Positions 1 to 6,954 of a stretch of 15,938 bases of DNA are shown here, in pieces. This DNA comes from Anaerolineae bacterium (lineage in GTDB: Bacteria; Chloroflexota; Anaerolineae; B4-G1; DUEL01): contig JAOZPF010000030.1 in the NCBI GenBank assembly GCA_029932895.1, positions 1 through 15,938 of the forward strand, written 5' to 3'. Position 1 is the first letter of the stretch, and each line of letters begins with the position of its first letter. The notes under the pieces were generated by a model. That model saw only the letters and a program-made list of their open reading frames with translations, made no database searches and had not been told where the DNA came from. The translations under genes and the position numbers were made by a program.

Positions 1-2376
1 CCCATCCACATCGCCAGCCGCGCCGAGGGACGCGCCAAAGTAGGCATCTGTCTGGGGCTGGGGGGAGGCCCACCACACGGGGTCGGTGGGCGCGCTGCTG
101 CCGCCGAGAAAGAGGAAAGCACGCCCCATATCCTGGTGCGCCCCGTCATAGTAGGGCGCACCGACGAGGACATCGTCATAGCTGTCACCGTTGATATCGC
201 CCGCCGCCGCCACTCTCATTCCAAAGTTGGCATACTCTTGCTGCGGGCTTGCCACCAGAATTGACCACTGGTGGGTGTCAAGCCCAGCCGCACTACCCCG
301 GTAGAGGTAGGCCGTGCCCTGGGCCGTCTTGCCGGCAAAATCCTTGTACGGCGCGCCGATGATGACATCGTCAAAACCGTCGTGGTCCAGATCCCCGGCA
401 GTGCTCACCGAGTAACCATAACGGGCATAACTTTCGTCAATGGGGTCGAGAACCCAGGGTGGAATCGCGTCCAGCCCGTCAAAGGCCCCATAGTAGACGT
501 AAACACGCCCTTCCTCGGTGTAGGTGCCGCTGTAGCTGGGGACACCGATGATCACGTCGGCTATCGTATCGCCGTTTACATCTCCGGCCGTGCCCACCGA
601 CTGGCCAAAATTGGCATTGTCCTGGTCAACAGGCGCAGCCGTCCAGACCGGGACCCAGGTGAGGCCGGTAGGTGTGCCATAGTAGACAAAGGCCGCCCCC
701 TGGTTGGTGTATGATATGGTGTCGAAATTGGGGGCGCCGATGATCACGTCGTCAAAACCATCGCCGTTGATGTCGCCCGCCGCTGCGGCAGCGGAGCCAA
801 AGTTGGCCCCATTCTGGTCGGTGGGATCGACATACCAGGTCTCGCTGGCGGGCGGGACCAGGCCGTGAGGAGAGCCATAGTAGGCATAGGCCCGCCCCTC
901 CTCGGTGACGACCGTCGTATCATACAGCGGCGCGCCGGCGACGACATCGCCAAAGCCGTCGCCGTTAAAGTCACCGGCTCCGGCGGTGGTGCCGAACCCG
1001 GAACCATCCTGATCTGTGGGGTGGAGCGATGCTTTCTGGGTCACCGCGCACCAGGGGGATGAGCCATAGATCGTAAAGTCATAGACGTCGAGATAACCCT
1101 CGTAGGGGACATACCCCTGCGCATCGACATAATATCCGCCCACCATGAGCTCCGGCACGCCATTGCCGTCGGTGTCGCCGGCCGGGCCGACGAACTGACC
1201 GTACTTGGCACCGCCCTGGTCCGTCAGGTCGATCTCGCAGTATTCGGTGTCCGTCAGCCCACTCCCGCTGCCGATGTAAAAGTAGACGCGCCCCTCGTCG
1301 GTATAGATCCAATCGTCATATCCTGGCGCACCGACCAGCACGCCGGTACAGCTAGAGGGATCGACGGCGCTCACTGCCTGACCAAAGTTGGCGTTGTCCT
1401 GATCCGTGGGATCGGCCACCCAGTCGGCCACGCTGCTCAAGCCGGGCGAGATAGGGCCGCCGTGGTAGAGATAGACCCGTCCCTCGTTGGTGTTGGTGAT
1501 GCTATCCCAGTTGGGCGCGCCGATGATAACATCGGCAAAGTTGTCGCAGTTGACATCGCCGGCTGTGGCCACGGAGGCACCGAAAAAGGCGTCGGTCTGG
1601 TCTGTGGGATCGACCCACCATTTGGGGTTGCTCGTCAGCCCGTCGGGCGTCCCCATATAGAGGTAGACACGTCCTTCCGAGACGGCCTCACTGCTGAGGG
1701 TGGGAGCGGAGACGAGAAGGTCGGGGAAAGAGTCGTTGTTCACATCCCCCGCCGCAGCGACCGCGTCGCCGAATCGGGCGCCGGGCTGGTCCGTCGGGTC
1801 TGCTGACCAATCCGGCAAAAACCCCGGCCCTGACGGACCGCCGAGGTAGAGAAATGCCCCACCCTCGCCAGGGGCCTCGTTGGAGAAACCCGGCGCACCT
1901 ATGACTACATCGGCAAAACCATCCCCGTCCAAATCACCGACCGCAGCCACAGAATCACCGAACTCGGCGTTATCGGTTGGCCCGTCAACTTCCCATGCCG
2001 GCATCTCGGAGAGACCAATCACGCTGCCAAAGTATATAAAGGCATGTCCGGTCACAGAAATGCCGTTATCGAACGACGGTGCGCCGATGAGAACGTCGCC
2101 ATATCCGTCGCCGTTCACATCACCGGCCGCAGCGACCGAGTAACCGACATGGTCTCCGTGTATGCCGCCTCCGGGGGTATGCCAGTCGGGGCCGCGGTTG
2201 AGGGCCGAGACCGGGCCGTTGGCTGAGCCGTGATAGACATAGACCCGCCCTTCGTCGGTAAAGCCGTTGTCATAACCGGATGCGCCGATGATGATGTCAT
2301 CATAATTGTCATTGTTGACGTCACCCGCCGTGTTGACCACAATGCCCAACCAGGCGCCGTTTTGGTCGGCGGGGTC
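1..2376 (-). repeat. FG-GAP repeat array, 12 complete units plus one partial
   Basis: The coding repeats recur about every 180-210 bases (60-70 residues). The core pattern is aromatic-G-x-S-V/A-x-x-AGD, then a DxNxDGxxD calcium loop, then V/I-I-G-A-P. The sixth unit, near 1330-1380, has lost the loop (it reads SAVDPSSCTGVLVGAP), and the seventh is weak (GDTDGNGVPELMVGG). Integrin-type propellers use seven blades, so 13 or more units would suit two propellers; that is inference. Confidence 0.85.
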
Positions 2377-3429
2377 GTCCGCCCAGGAGGAGAGGAGGGG
2401 GTCAACGGTGATGGGATAAGTGGCGTTGCGGTCGTCAACACGGATTGCCAATTGCGAATTGTGAAGAACAAAACTCGCCTGAAGCTGGCGACCGGCGGTG
2501 TCGTGGACAGAGAGTTGACCATAGCGCAACACAGGGACACCATCTGGAGCGGTCAGCCTGATGGTGGTGTGATCGACAAGCACGGGCACAAGATCGCCGG
2601 AGAGGTCGAGCGCAAGCACTAGAGGGGTGGAAGAGAGGCGGAGCGGCGGAGAGGAAATGGTAAAACCCTGTTCCAGACCACGCTCATCGTTGACGTACCA
2701 CTCGCTCAGCGTGGGGCCGCGCTGGTAGGTGATGCGGTTCTCGTCCGCGCTGACTGTGGGGGAAGGGACAGGCCGCACGTCGCCGACGCGCCCTAGGCCG
2801 GTCAGAGCAATAGCCAACTCCCATTCCCGTGTTTGCTGTGGCAGACCGATGATCGTGCTTCCGCCGTCGGGCGTGTCACGGAGGGCATCTTCCTCCCACA
2901 CGCGGGGGGTCACTTGCAGGCCGTCAGGGTCCAGGATAACGCGCAGGTTCTGGGCGCGGTTCGGCGCGGCCCAGGACCCATTGTTGAACGAGGAAAAGCG
3001 GTACTCGGACGATTCGATGTAGGCCACGACCTGAGCGAACCAGTCGCTTTGGCGCAGCGTTTCGGGGTCGAGCGCTGCCACATCGTCACCGCCAGCCGGG
3101 ACCGGAGCAGGGGGGCCAGCGATAGGCGGCCCGTTCGTCTCCCCCCGGTCCAGCGCCGTGGCAGAGGGGCCGGCGATGTCCGGCTCACTCACTTCGTCCT
3201 GGGCCGGTGCTGCGGCGGTATCACCCCCCCACAGTGGAACCAGGCTGACCGGGCCCCCTGGTGCCGGCTGAGCATCACTACTGGAAGCAGGGTCAGCTCG
3301 AACGTCGTTCGGGCGCGGCGGCGCCGGGTCTTGGGCCGCCACACGCCACGGTTGGCCCACAATACCCCCGGCTGTCGCCAGCATCAGTACCAGAATCGCC
3401 AGCCTGTGCAGAATAGTTGTGCGCTTCAT
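1..3429 (-). CDS. Secreted FG-GAP repeat (integrin alpha-like beta-propeller) protein, C-terminus cut by window edge
   Basis: I translated the minus strand from the ATG at 3429; 1143 codons are open down to base 1 with no stop, so the C-terminus lies outside. Residues 1-32 look like a signal peptide (basic MKRTT, hydrophobic AILVLML, possible cleavage near VAAQ), so the protein is probably exported. A Pro/Ala-rich linker (about 33-115) precedes a domain at about 118-345 ending in YPITVDPL, a motif I know from N-terminal domains of bacterial FG-GAP and SBBP-type repeat proteins. From about 355 there are 12 FG-GAP units plus the start of a 13th, mostly with a calcium loop of the GDVNGDGYGD type followed by IGAP. 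The start has a Shine-Dalgarno (GGGAGG, 9 bases away) and overlaps the stop of the 75-residue gene (ATGA), implying translational coupling. A cell-surface adhesin or ligand-binding role is inference from family; the ligand is unknown. Confidence 0.9.
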   Translation of the reverse strand, partial: MKRTTILHRLAILVLMLATAGGIVGQPWRVAAQDPAPPRPNDVRADPASSSDAQPAPGGPVSLVPLWGGDTAAAPAQDEVSEPDIAGPSATALDRGETNGPPIAGPPAPVPAGGDDVAALDPETLRQSDWFAQVVAYIESSEYRFSSFNNGSWAAPNRAQNLRVILDPDGLQVTPRVWEEDALRDTPDGGSTIIGLPQQTREWELAIALTGLGRVGDVRPVPSPTVSADENRITYQRGPTLSEWYVNDERGLEQGFTISSPPLRLSSTPLVLALDLSGDLVPVLVDHTTIRLTAPDGVPVLRYGQLSVHDTAGRQLQASFVLHNSQLAIRVDDRNATYPITVDPLLSSWADDPADQNGAWLGIVVNTAGDVNNDNYDDIIIGASGYDNGFTDEGRVYVYHGSANGPVSALNRGPDWHTPGGGIHGDHVGYSVAAAGDVNGDGYGDVLIGAPSFDNGISVTGHAFIYFGSVIGLSEMPAWEVDGPTDNAEFGDSVAAVGDLDGDGFADVVIGAPGFSNEAPGEGGAFLYLGGPSGPGFLPDWSADPTDQPGARFGDAVAAAGDVNNDSFPDLLVSAPTLSSEAVSEGRVYLYMGTPDGLTSNPKWWVDPTDQTDAFFGASVATAGDVNCDNFADVIIGAPNWDSITNTNEGRVYLYHGGPISPGLSSVADWVADPTDQDNANFGQAVSAVDPSSCTGVLVGAPGYDDWIYTDEGRVYFYIGSGSGLTDTEYCEIDLTDQGGAKYGQFVGPAGDTDGNGVPELMVGGYYVDAQGYVPYEGYLDVYDFTIYGSSPWCAVTQKASLHPTDQDGSGFGTTAGAGDFNGDGFGDVVAGAPLYDTTVVTEEGRAYAYYGSPHGLVPPASETWYVDPTDQNGANFGSAAAAAGDINGDGFDDVIIGAPNFDTISYTNQGAAFVYYGTPTGLTWVPVWTAAPVDQDNANFGQSVGTAGDVNGDTIADVIIGVPSYSGTYTEEGRVYVYYGAFDGLDAIPPWVLDPIDESYARYGYSVSTAGDLDHDGFDDVIIGAPYKDFAGKTAQGTAYLYRGSAAGLDTHQWSILVASPQQEYANFGMRVAAAGDINGDSYDDVLVGAPYYDGAHQDMGRAFLFLGGSSAPTDPVWWASPQPQTDAYFGASLGAAGDVDG

Positions 3430-3653
3430 CTGATCTCGCCTCCCTTGACATTTTCCCGCCCAGTCACCACGGACCACTTGAGTGGCCCCGCGTGCATTTC
3501 CACAAAGTTCAGCAACCCTACCACCTGGTCAAAGTAACAGCTCTCGCCCGAGGCGGCGTGCTGCACCCAGCCGCGCCAGAAACCGCCCTCGCCCTCTTGT
3601 TCCCACCAGATGCGGAGGACAAAAGAACTGTTGCGATGATCTATCCTGCTCAC
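3426..3653 (-). CDS. Small unrecognised protein (75 aa), translationally coupled to the FG-GAP gene
   Basis: It starts at a GTG at 3653 with a good ribosome-binding site (AAAGGGG, about 5 bases upstream). It ends at a TGA sharing two bases with the ATG of the FG-GAP gene (ATGA), a strong sign that the short frame is translated. The protein has no signal peptide or membrane segment. It is rich in aromatic residues, with a central FVLRIWWEQ...GFWRGWVQHAASGE...YF pattern followed by a probable helix (VVGLLNFVEMHAG). The strand-then-helix layout suggests a compact cytoplasmic alpha/beta mini-domain. I assign no function. I have an unverified impression of similar short proteins with RIW...WRGWVQH next to regulators in Chloroflexota. 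Position suggests a partner or regulator of the FG-GAP gene, but this is inference. Confidence 0.75.
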   Translation of the reverse strand: MSRIDHRNSSFVLRIWWEQEGEGGFWRGWVQHAASGESCYFDQVVGLLNFVEMHAGPLKWSVVTGRENVKGGEIR

Positions 3654-3779
3654 GATTTCCCCTTTCGCAACGTCGCCGCGAGCCTAGTGACACCACCAGT
3701 GCAACTGTCTATACCATACCACAGGGCTATCTCACCAGTATCTCGGAGAGCGCGGGGTATGCCCGAACCTTGGGGACAG

Positions 3780-3810
3780 TTGTCAATTGACAATTAACAA
3801 TTGACAATTA
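3780..3810. repeat. AT-rich iterated palindrome in the gap between the BTAD gene and the small gene
   Basis: CAATTGACAATTA occurs twice (3784-3796 and 3798-3810), giving a 14-base period. The left end, TTGTCAATTGACAA (3780-3793), is a perfect palindrome. TTGTCAATTG (3780-3789) and CAATTGACAA (3798-3807) can form a 10-bp stem with an 8-base loop on either strand. No T-run follows, so it is not a typical intrinsic terminator. It sits 17 bases past the BTAD stop codon in otherwise GC-rich DNA. The rest of the 174-bp gap (3654-3827) shows no gene and no promoter I trust. Confidence 0.8.
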
Positions 3811-3827
3811 TCAGGGGGCGGTTTGTG

Positions 3828-6800
3828 CTAGGCACGCGCGCCGCGGGTGGGCACGTCGTGACCAGCAGCGCGTAGGGCCGCCAGATCGCGCTTGATTGTC
3901 CGCTCACTCACGCCGAGCGCTTGGGCCAGCGCTGCCACCGTGGGAGCAGCCGACTGCTCCACTGCCTCCCGCACCAGGCGCAGCAATCGCTGGCGGCGCA
4001 GCGCAGCATCGGACCCGGCATTGTCCTCCGGGGCCGCGATGGTCCAGGTCACCGTCACGAACTCGTCGTCGCGCAGGGGGCGGCCCGTGGGGGCAGTGGC
4101 GGAGGGGAGATGCACAGTTCTCTGTTGAATCCCACCGCTTGCCGCCTGGGCTGTTTCGACTTGGGCAAGCAAACGGGCAGCGGCCTCGATGCCGTTGGGG
4201 TGCTCGATCTCGGCGAATATAGCTTGGGCCACCCCGAGCTTTTCACGCGCTGCAACCAGGTCTCCCCGCGCAAAGGATGTCCGCCCCTGGTTGTGCCAGC
4301 ACCAAGCCTCGCCCCGGCGGTCGCCAATCTCCTGGCGGATAGCCAGGGAGCGGGCAAAATGAGCATCGGCTAGGTCCAACGCGCCCAACTCCAGGTGGAC
4401 GAGCCCCAGGCTGTTCAGGCAGCGAGCAAGGCCCCACTGGTCGGTGCCGACCTGCTCAAAGAGCGTCAGCGCCTCCTCCAGGGGGGGCAGGGCATCCTCA
4501 TACTTGCCCTGGGACCAGGCGCTCAGGCCCAGGTGGGTCAGGCTGATAGCCCGCAGGTCGGCTGGCTGGTCTCTCTGCGGCAGCACCGCCATCGCCTGGC
4601 GGGCAAAGTGGCTGGCCTGCTCATACTCGTCCTGGACAAAGAACATAAAGCTCAAGCGGTTGAGGACGTGTGCCTCGCTGAGTTTCTCTCCCAGCCGGTT
4701 CCAGGTCTCGCGGGCACGGGAAAAAGACGCCTCTGCCGCCTCATATTCGCCGATCAGGCTATAGACCTGCCCCTGCTTCTCGGCCAGCTCGGCTCGCCAG
4801 CGAGCGACCTGCTCGGCCGGCCAATCAACCCGCCCCGCGGCCAACCACGCATCGGCCTGGCGATAATGGTCGAGAGCATGCCGATTGGCATAGACAGCCC
4901 AGGCGCGATCGCCCGCTCTCGTGATGAACTGCACAGCTCTAGGCCAGTCTTCCCCCAGCCGAAAGTGCCAGGCCAGCGCCTCCACTTGCTCTGGCTGTAG
5001 GGCCTGCAGCGCCTCCCCCACCCGTCGGTGCCAATAGCGGCGGCGCACTGGGCTCAGGGCTTGGTAAGCGACTTGGCGGATCTTGGCATGGGCAAAGCGG
5101 TAGCCCAGGAATTCCCTGGCCTCTACAATGAGCCCGCGCCGGCATAGTTCCTCGGCCACTCGCAGCATCGCCTCTTCCTCCCATTGACACGACCGTCGCC
5201 ACAGATCGAACTCGACCTGTTGGCCAATGACCGCAGCGATACCAAGAAGGTCGCGCTCGGGGGAGGTCAGCCGTGCCAATCGCTGTTGGATGCTCTGAAC
5301 GACACTGACTGGCACCGGCAGGGCGGAATAATCATCGGTCACATTGTCCCACGCCGTACTCCAGCCGCCCTCCTCGCTGCGAGATAGGACTCCCTGCTCC
5401 ACCCATGCCCGCAGCGTCTCGGTGATAAAGAACGGATTCCCCTCGGTCTCGATGTGAAGCCGCCGGCTGAAAAGCGGGGCTGGCCTCTCCGCAGCCAAAA
5501 GACGCTGGACCAGGTCCATTGTCTCCGATTCCGTCAGCGGGGCGAGTTCCAGGCGCCGAGGGATGCGGGTAGCCTCCAGACTGGCCAAAGCCTGTCGCAC
5601 CAGAGGCTGCTCGACCAACTCCTCCGGTCGGAGCGTGCAGACGATGAGCAGGCGCGACCGAGTCAGCCGGGGAAGCAGAACGCGCAGCGCCTCGAAGCTG
5701 GCCGAGTCCATCCAGTGGATATCCTCCAGGATGACCATATGTGGCTCGACCTCGCCGAGGGCCAGAAAGGCACGGGCCAATGCCTCTAGAAGGAGCCCCT
5801 TGTTATGCTCCGCATCCCGCGCTGGCGGCGGCGCTTCCCCAGGGATCAGGCGGCCCAATTCCCGCTGCCACATTGGAAGGAGGCGACTGAGGTCGGCATC
5901 GCTCAGCACCTCCACCAACGGTTGGTACGGGGGCGGCGTCGACAGCTCGCAACTGTGGCCCCACATCACGCGGACGGACCGCCATTCAGCGTCGCGAGCC
6001 ACCTCGTGCATCAGACGCGTCTTGCCGATGCCCGCGCCTCCGATCACGAGAGCCATCCCCCCGCTCCCGCGCACCGTTCGGCTCAGCATGCGTGCCAGTT
6101 CCGCCCTCTCGGACTTGCGGCCGACCAGTGGTACCAGGTCGGGGCGCTCCAGCAACGGCGTGGAGGGTGGGCGTGGTGCAACCGGCAGGTGAGGAGGCTC
6201 CACCGTTCCGGCGGCCGTGATCTCCTGCAGCAGAGCTTTTGTGCTCGCCGCTGGCTCAGTCCCCAGCTCGCGGGCCAGCATCTCCCGGCAGAGCTCGTAC
6301 TGCTGCCGCGCCTCGTTATCTCGCCCCAGCAGGTGACAGAGCTGCATCACTTCGCGATGCACCTGCTCGCGCAGCGGGTCCGCGGCGACCAATCTCCGCG
6401 CGTACAGCAGGGCGCTCTCGTAATCGCCGCGCATCTTGAGCTTGCTTATCAACATCTCCAGGGCAACGAGGAACCTCCCCCGCAATCGCTCTCGCTCGAC
6501 GAGCACCCAATCATCATAGTAGCCAGCCATAAAGTCGCCACAGTACAGCTCCACGGCATCGCGCAACGCCTGCACCTGCGACGACGAGGCGGTCTGGTTC
6601 CCTGCCCCGCTTTGAGGCCCGACGAGCTTTTCAAACGCAGTCACGTCAAGCCATAGGGGGAGCCGGGGGTTGAACTGGATGGTATCGCCCTCGGTCAGCA
6701 GGACCTCGTGAGGGGTCAGAGCACGGCGGATCTCCCATAGGGCCTGGCTGAGACGTCGTCGGGCGGCGACGTCGGTCAGATCGGGCCAAAAGGTCCCTGC

Positions 6801-6941
6801 CAGCAGGTCGCGGGTGTGCGGGCGATCGCGGTAGGTGACCAGGTAGGCCAAGAGCGAACGGGCCAACGTTCTGGATATGGGTGGCAGCGGTTCGCCATCC
6901 CACAGAACTGTCAGCCCACCAAAAAGGCGAATGTGTAGCAA
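3828..6941 (-). CDS. SARP/BTAD-family giant transcriptional regulator with ATPase, TPRs and a second C-terminal HTH (1037 aa)
   Basis: Residues 1-75 (MLHIRLFGGLTV...) form the OmpR/SARP-type winged helix and about 95-245 the BTAD (bacterial transcriptional activation) domain. From about 268 there is an AAA/STAND-type ATPase with Walker A GGAGIGKT (301-308) and Walker B MVILEDIHWMD (402-412), then GNPFFITETL (501-510), typical of this ATPase class. Helical TPR-like repeats span about 660-930. Residues about 980-1037 (TVAALAQALGVSERTIKRDL) are a DeoR/HTH_11-like helix-turn-helix, so the chain carries DNA-binding folds at both ends. The start is a TTG at 6941, chosen because family members begin with this motif and because GAGG lies 8 bases upstream. 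The GG-containing site overlaps the TGA of the cyclase gene, so the two are probably co-translated. Family knowledge suggests an ATP-dependent switch that activates transcription; effector and targets are unknown. Confidence 0.9.
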   Translation of the reverse strand: MLHIRLFGGLTVLWDGEPLPPISRTLARSLLAYLVTYRDRPHTRDLLAGTFWPDLTDVAARRRLSQALWEIRRALTPHEVLLTEGDTIQFNPRLPLWLDVTAFEKLVGPQSGAGNQTASSSQVQALRDAVELYCGDFMAGYYDDWVLVERERLRGRFLVALEMLISKLKMRGDYESALLYARRLVAADPLREQVHREVMQLCHLLGRDNEARQQYELCREMLARELGTEPAASTKALLQEITAAGTVEPPHLPVAPRPPSTPLLERPDLVPLVGRKSERAELARMLSRTVRGSGGMALVIGGAGIGKTRLMHEVARDAEWRSVRVMWGHSCELSTPPPYQPLVEVLSDADLSRLLPMWQRELGRLIPGEAPPPARDAEHNKGLLLEALARAFLALGEVEPHMVILEDIHWMDSASFEALRVLLPRLTRSRLLIVCTLRPEELVEQPLVRQALASLEATRIPRRLELAPLTESETMDLVQRLLAAERPAPLFSRRLHIETEGNPFFITETLRAWVEQGVLSRSEEGGWSTAWDNVTDDYSALPVPVSVVQSIQQRLARLTSPERDLLGIAAVIGQQVEFDLWRRSCQWEEEAMLRVAEELCRRGLIVEAREFLGYRFAHAKIRQVAYQALSPVRRRYWHRRVGEALQALQPEQVEALAWHFRLGEDWPRAVQFITRAGDRAWAVYANRHALDHYRQADAWLAAGRVDWPAEQVARWRAELAEKQGQVYSLIGEYEAAEASFSRARETWNRLGEKLSEAHVLNRLSFMFFVQDEYEQASHFARQAMAVLPQRDQPADLRAISLTHLGLSAWSQGKYEDALPPLEEALTLFEQVGTDQWGLARCLNSLGLVHLELGALDLADAHFARSLAIRQEIGDRRGEAWCWHNQGRTSFARGDLVAAREKLGVAQAIFAEIEHPNGIEAAARLLAQVETAQAASGGIQQRTVHLPSATAPTGRPLRDDEFVTVTWTIAAPEDNAGSDAALRRQRLLRLVREAVEQSAAPTVAALAQALGVSERTIKRDLAALRAAGHDVPTRGARA

Positions 6942-6949
6942 CGGCTATA

Positions 6950-6954
6950 CCTCA
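6950..6954 (-). promoter_or_regulatory. Ribosome-binding site of the BTAD gene, overlapping the cyclase stop codon
   Basis: The minus strand reads TGAGG followed by TATAGCCG and the TTG start. The TGA is the stop of the upstream cyclase gene and forms part of the Shine-Dalgarno. This supports the TTG at 6941 as the start and implies coupled translation of the two large proteins. Confidence 0.65.

Noticed and set aside
271..2622. Several plus-strand open frames of 60-147 codons opposite the FG-GAP gene
   Set aside because: They are antisense shadows of the repeat array: they repeat with its period, encode no known fold, and the minus strand reads as a continuous FG-GAP protein.
3654..3800. 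Promoter for the small gene and FG-GAP gene (a TTGACA lies in the AT-rich repeat)
   Set aside because: No acceptable -10 lies 16-18 bases downstream on the minus strand; other TAT-like hexamers lack a -35. A promoter may exist but the sequence does not show one clearly.
3780..3827. Intrinsic terminator after the BTAD regulator gene
   Set aside because: The stem is AT-only in its core and not followed by a T-run on the minus strand, so it does not meet the usual criteria.
5805..6656. 283-codon plus-strand frame inside the BTAD regulator gene
   Set aside because: The opposite strand encodes well-conserved BTAD and ATPase motifs; the plus frame is Arg/Gln/His-rich without any domain, as expected for a GC-rich shadow.
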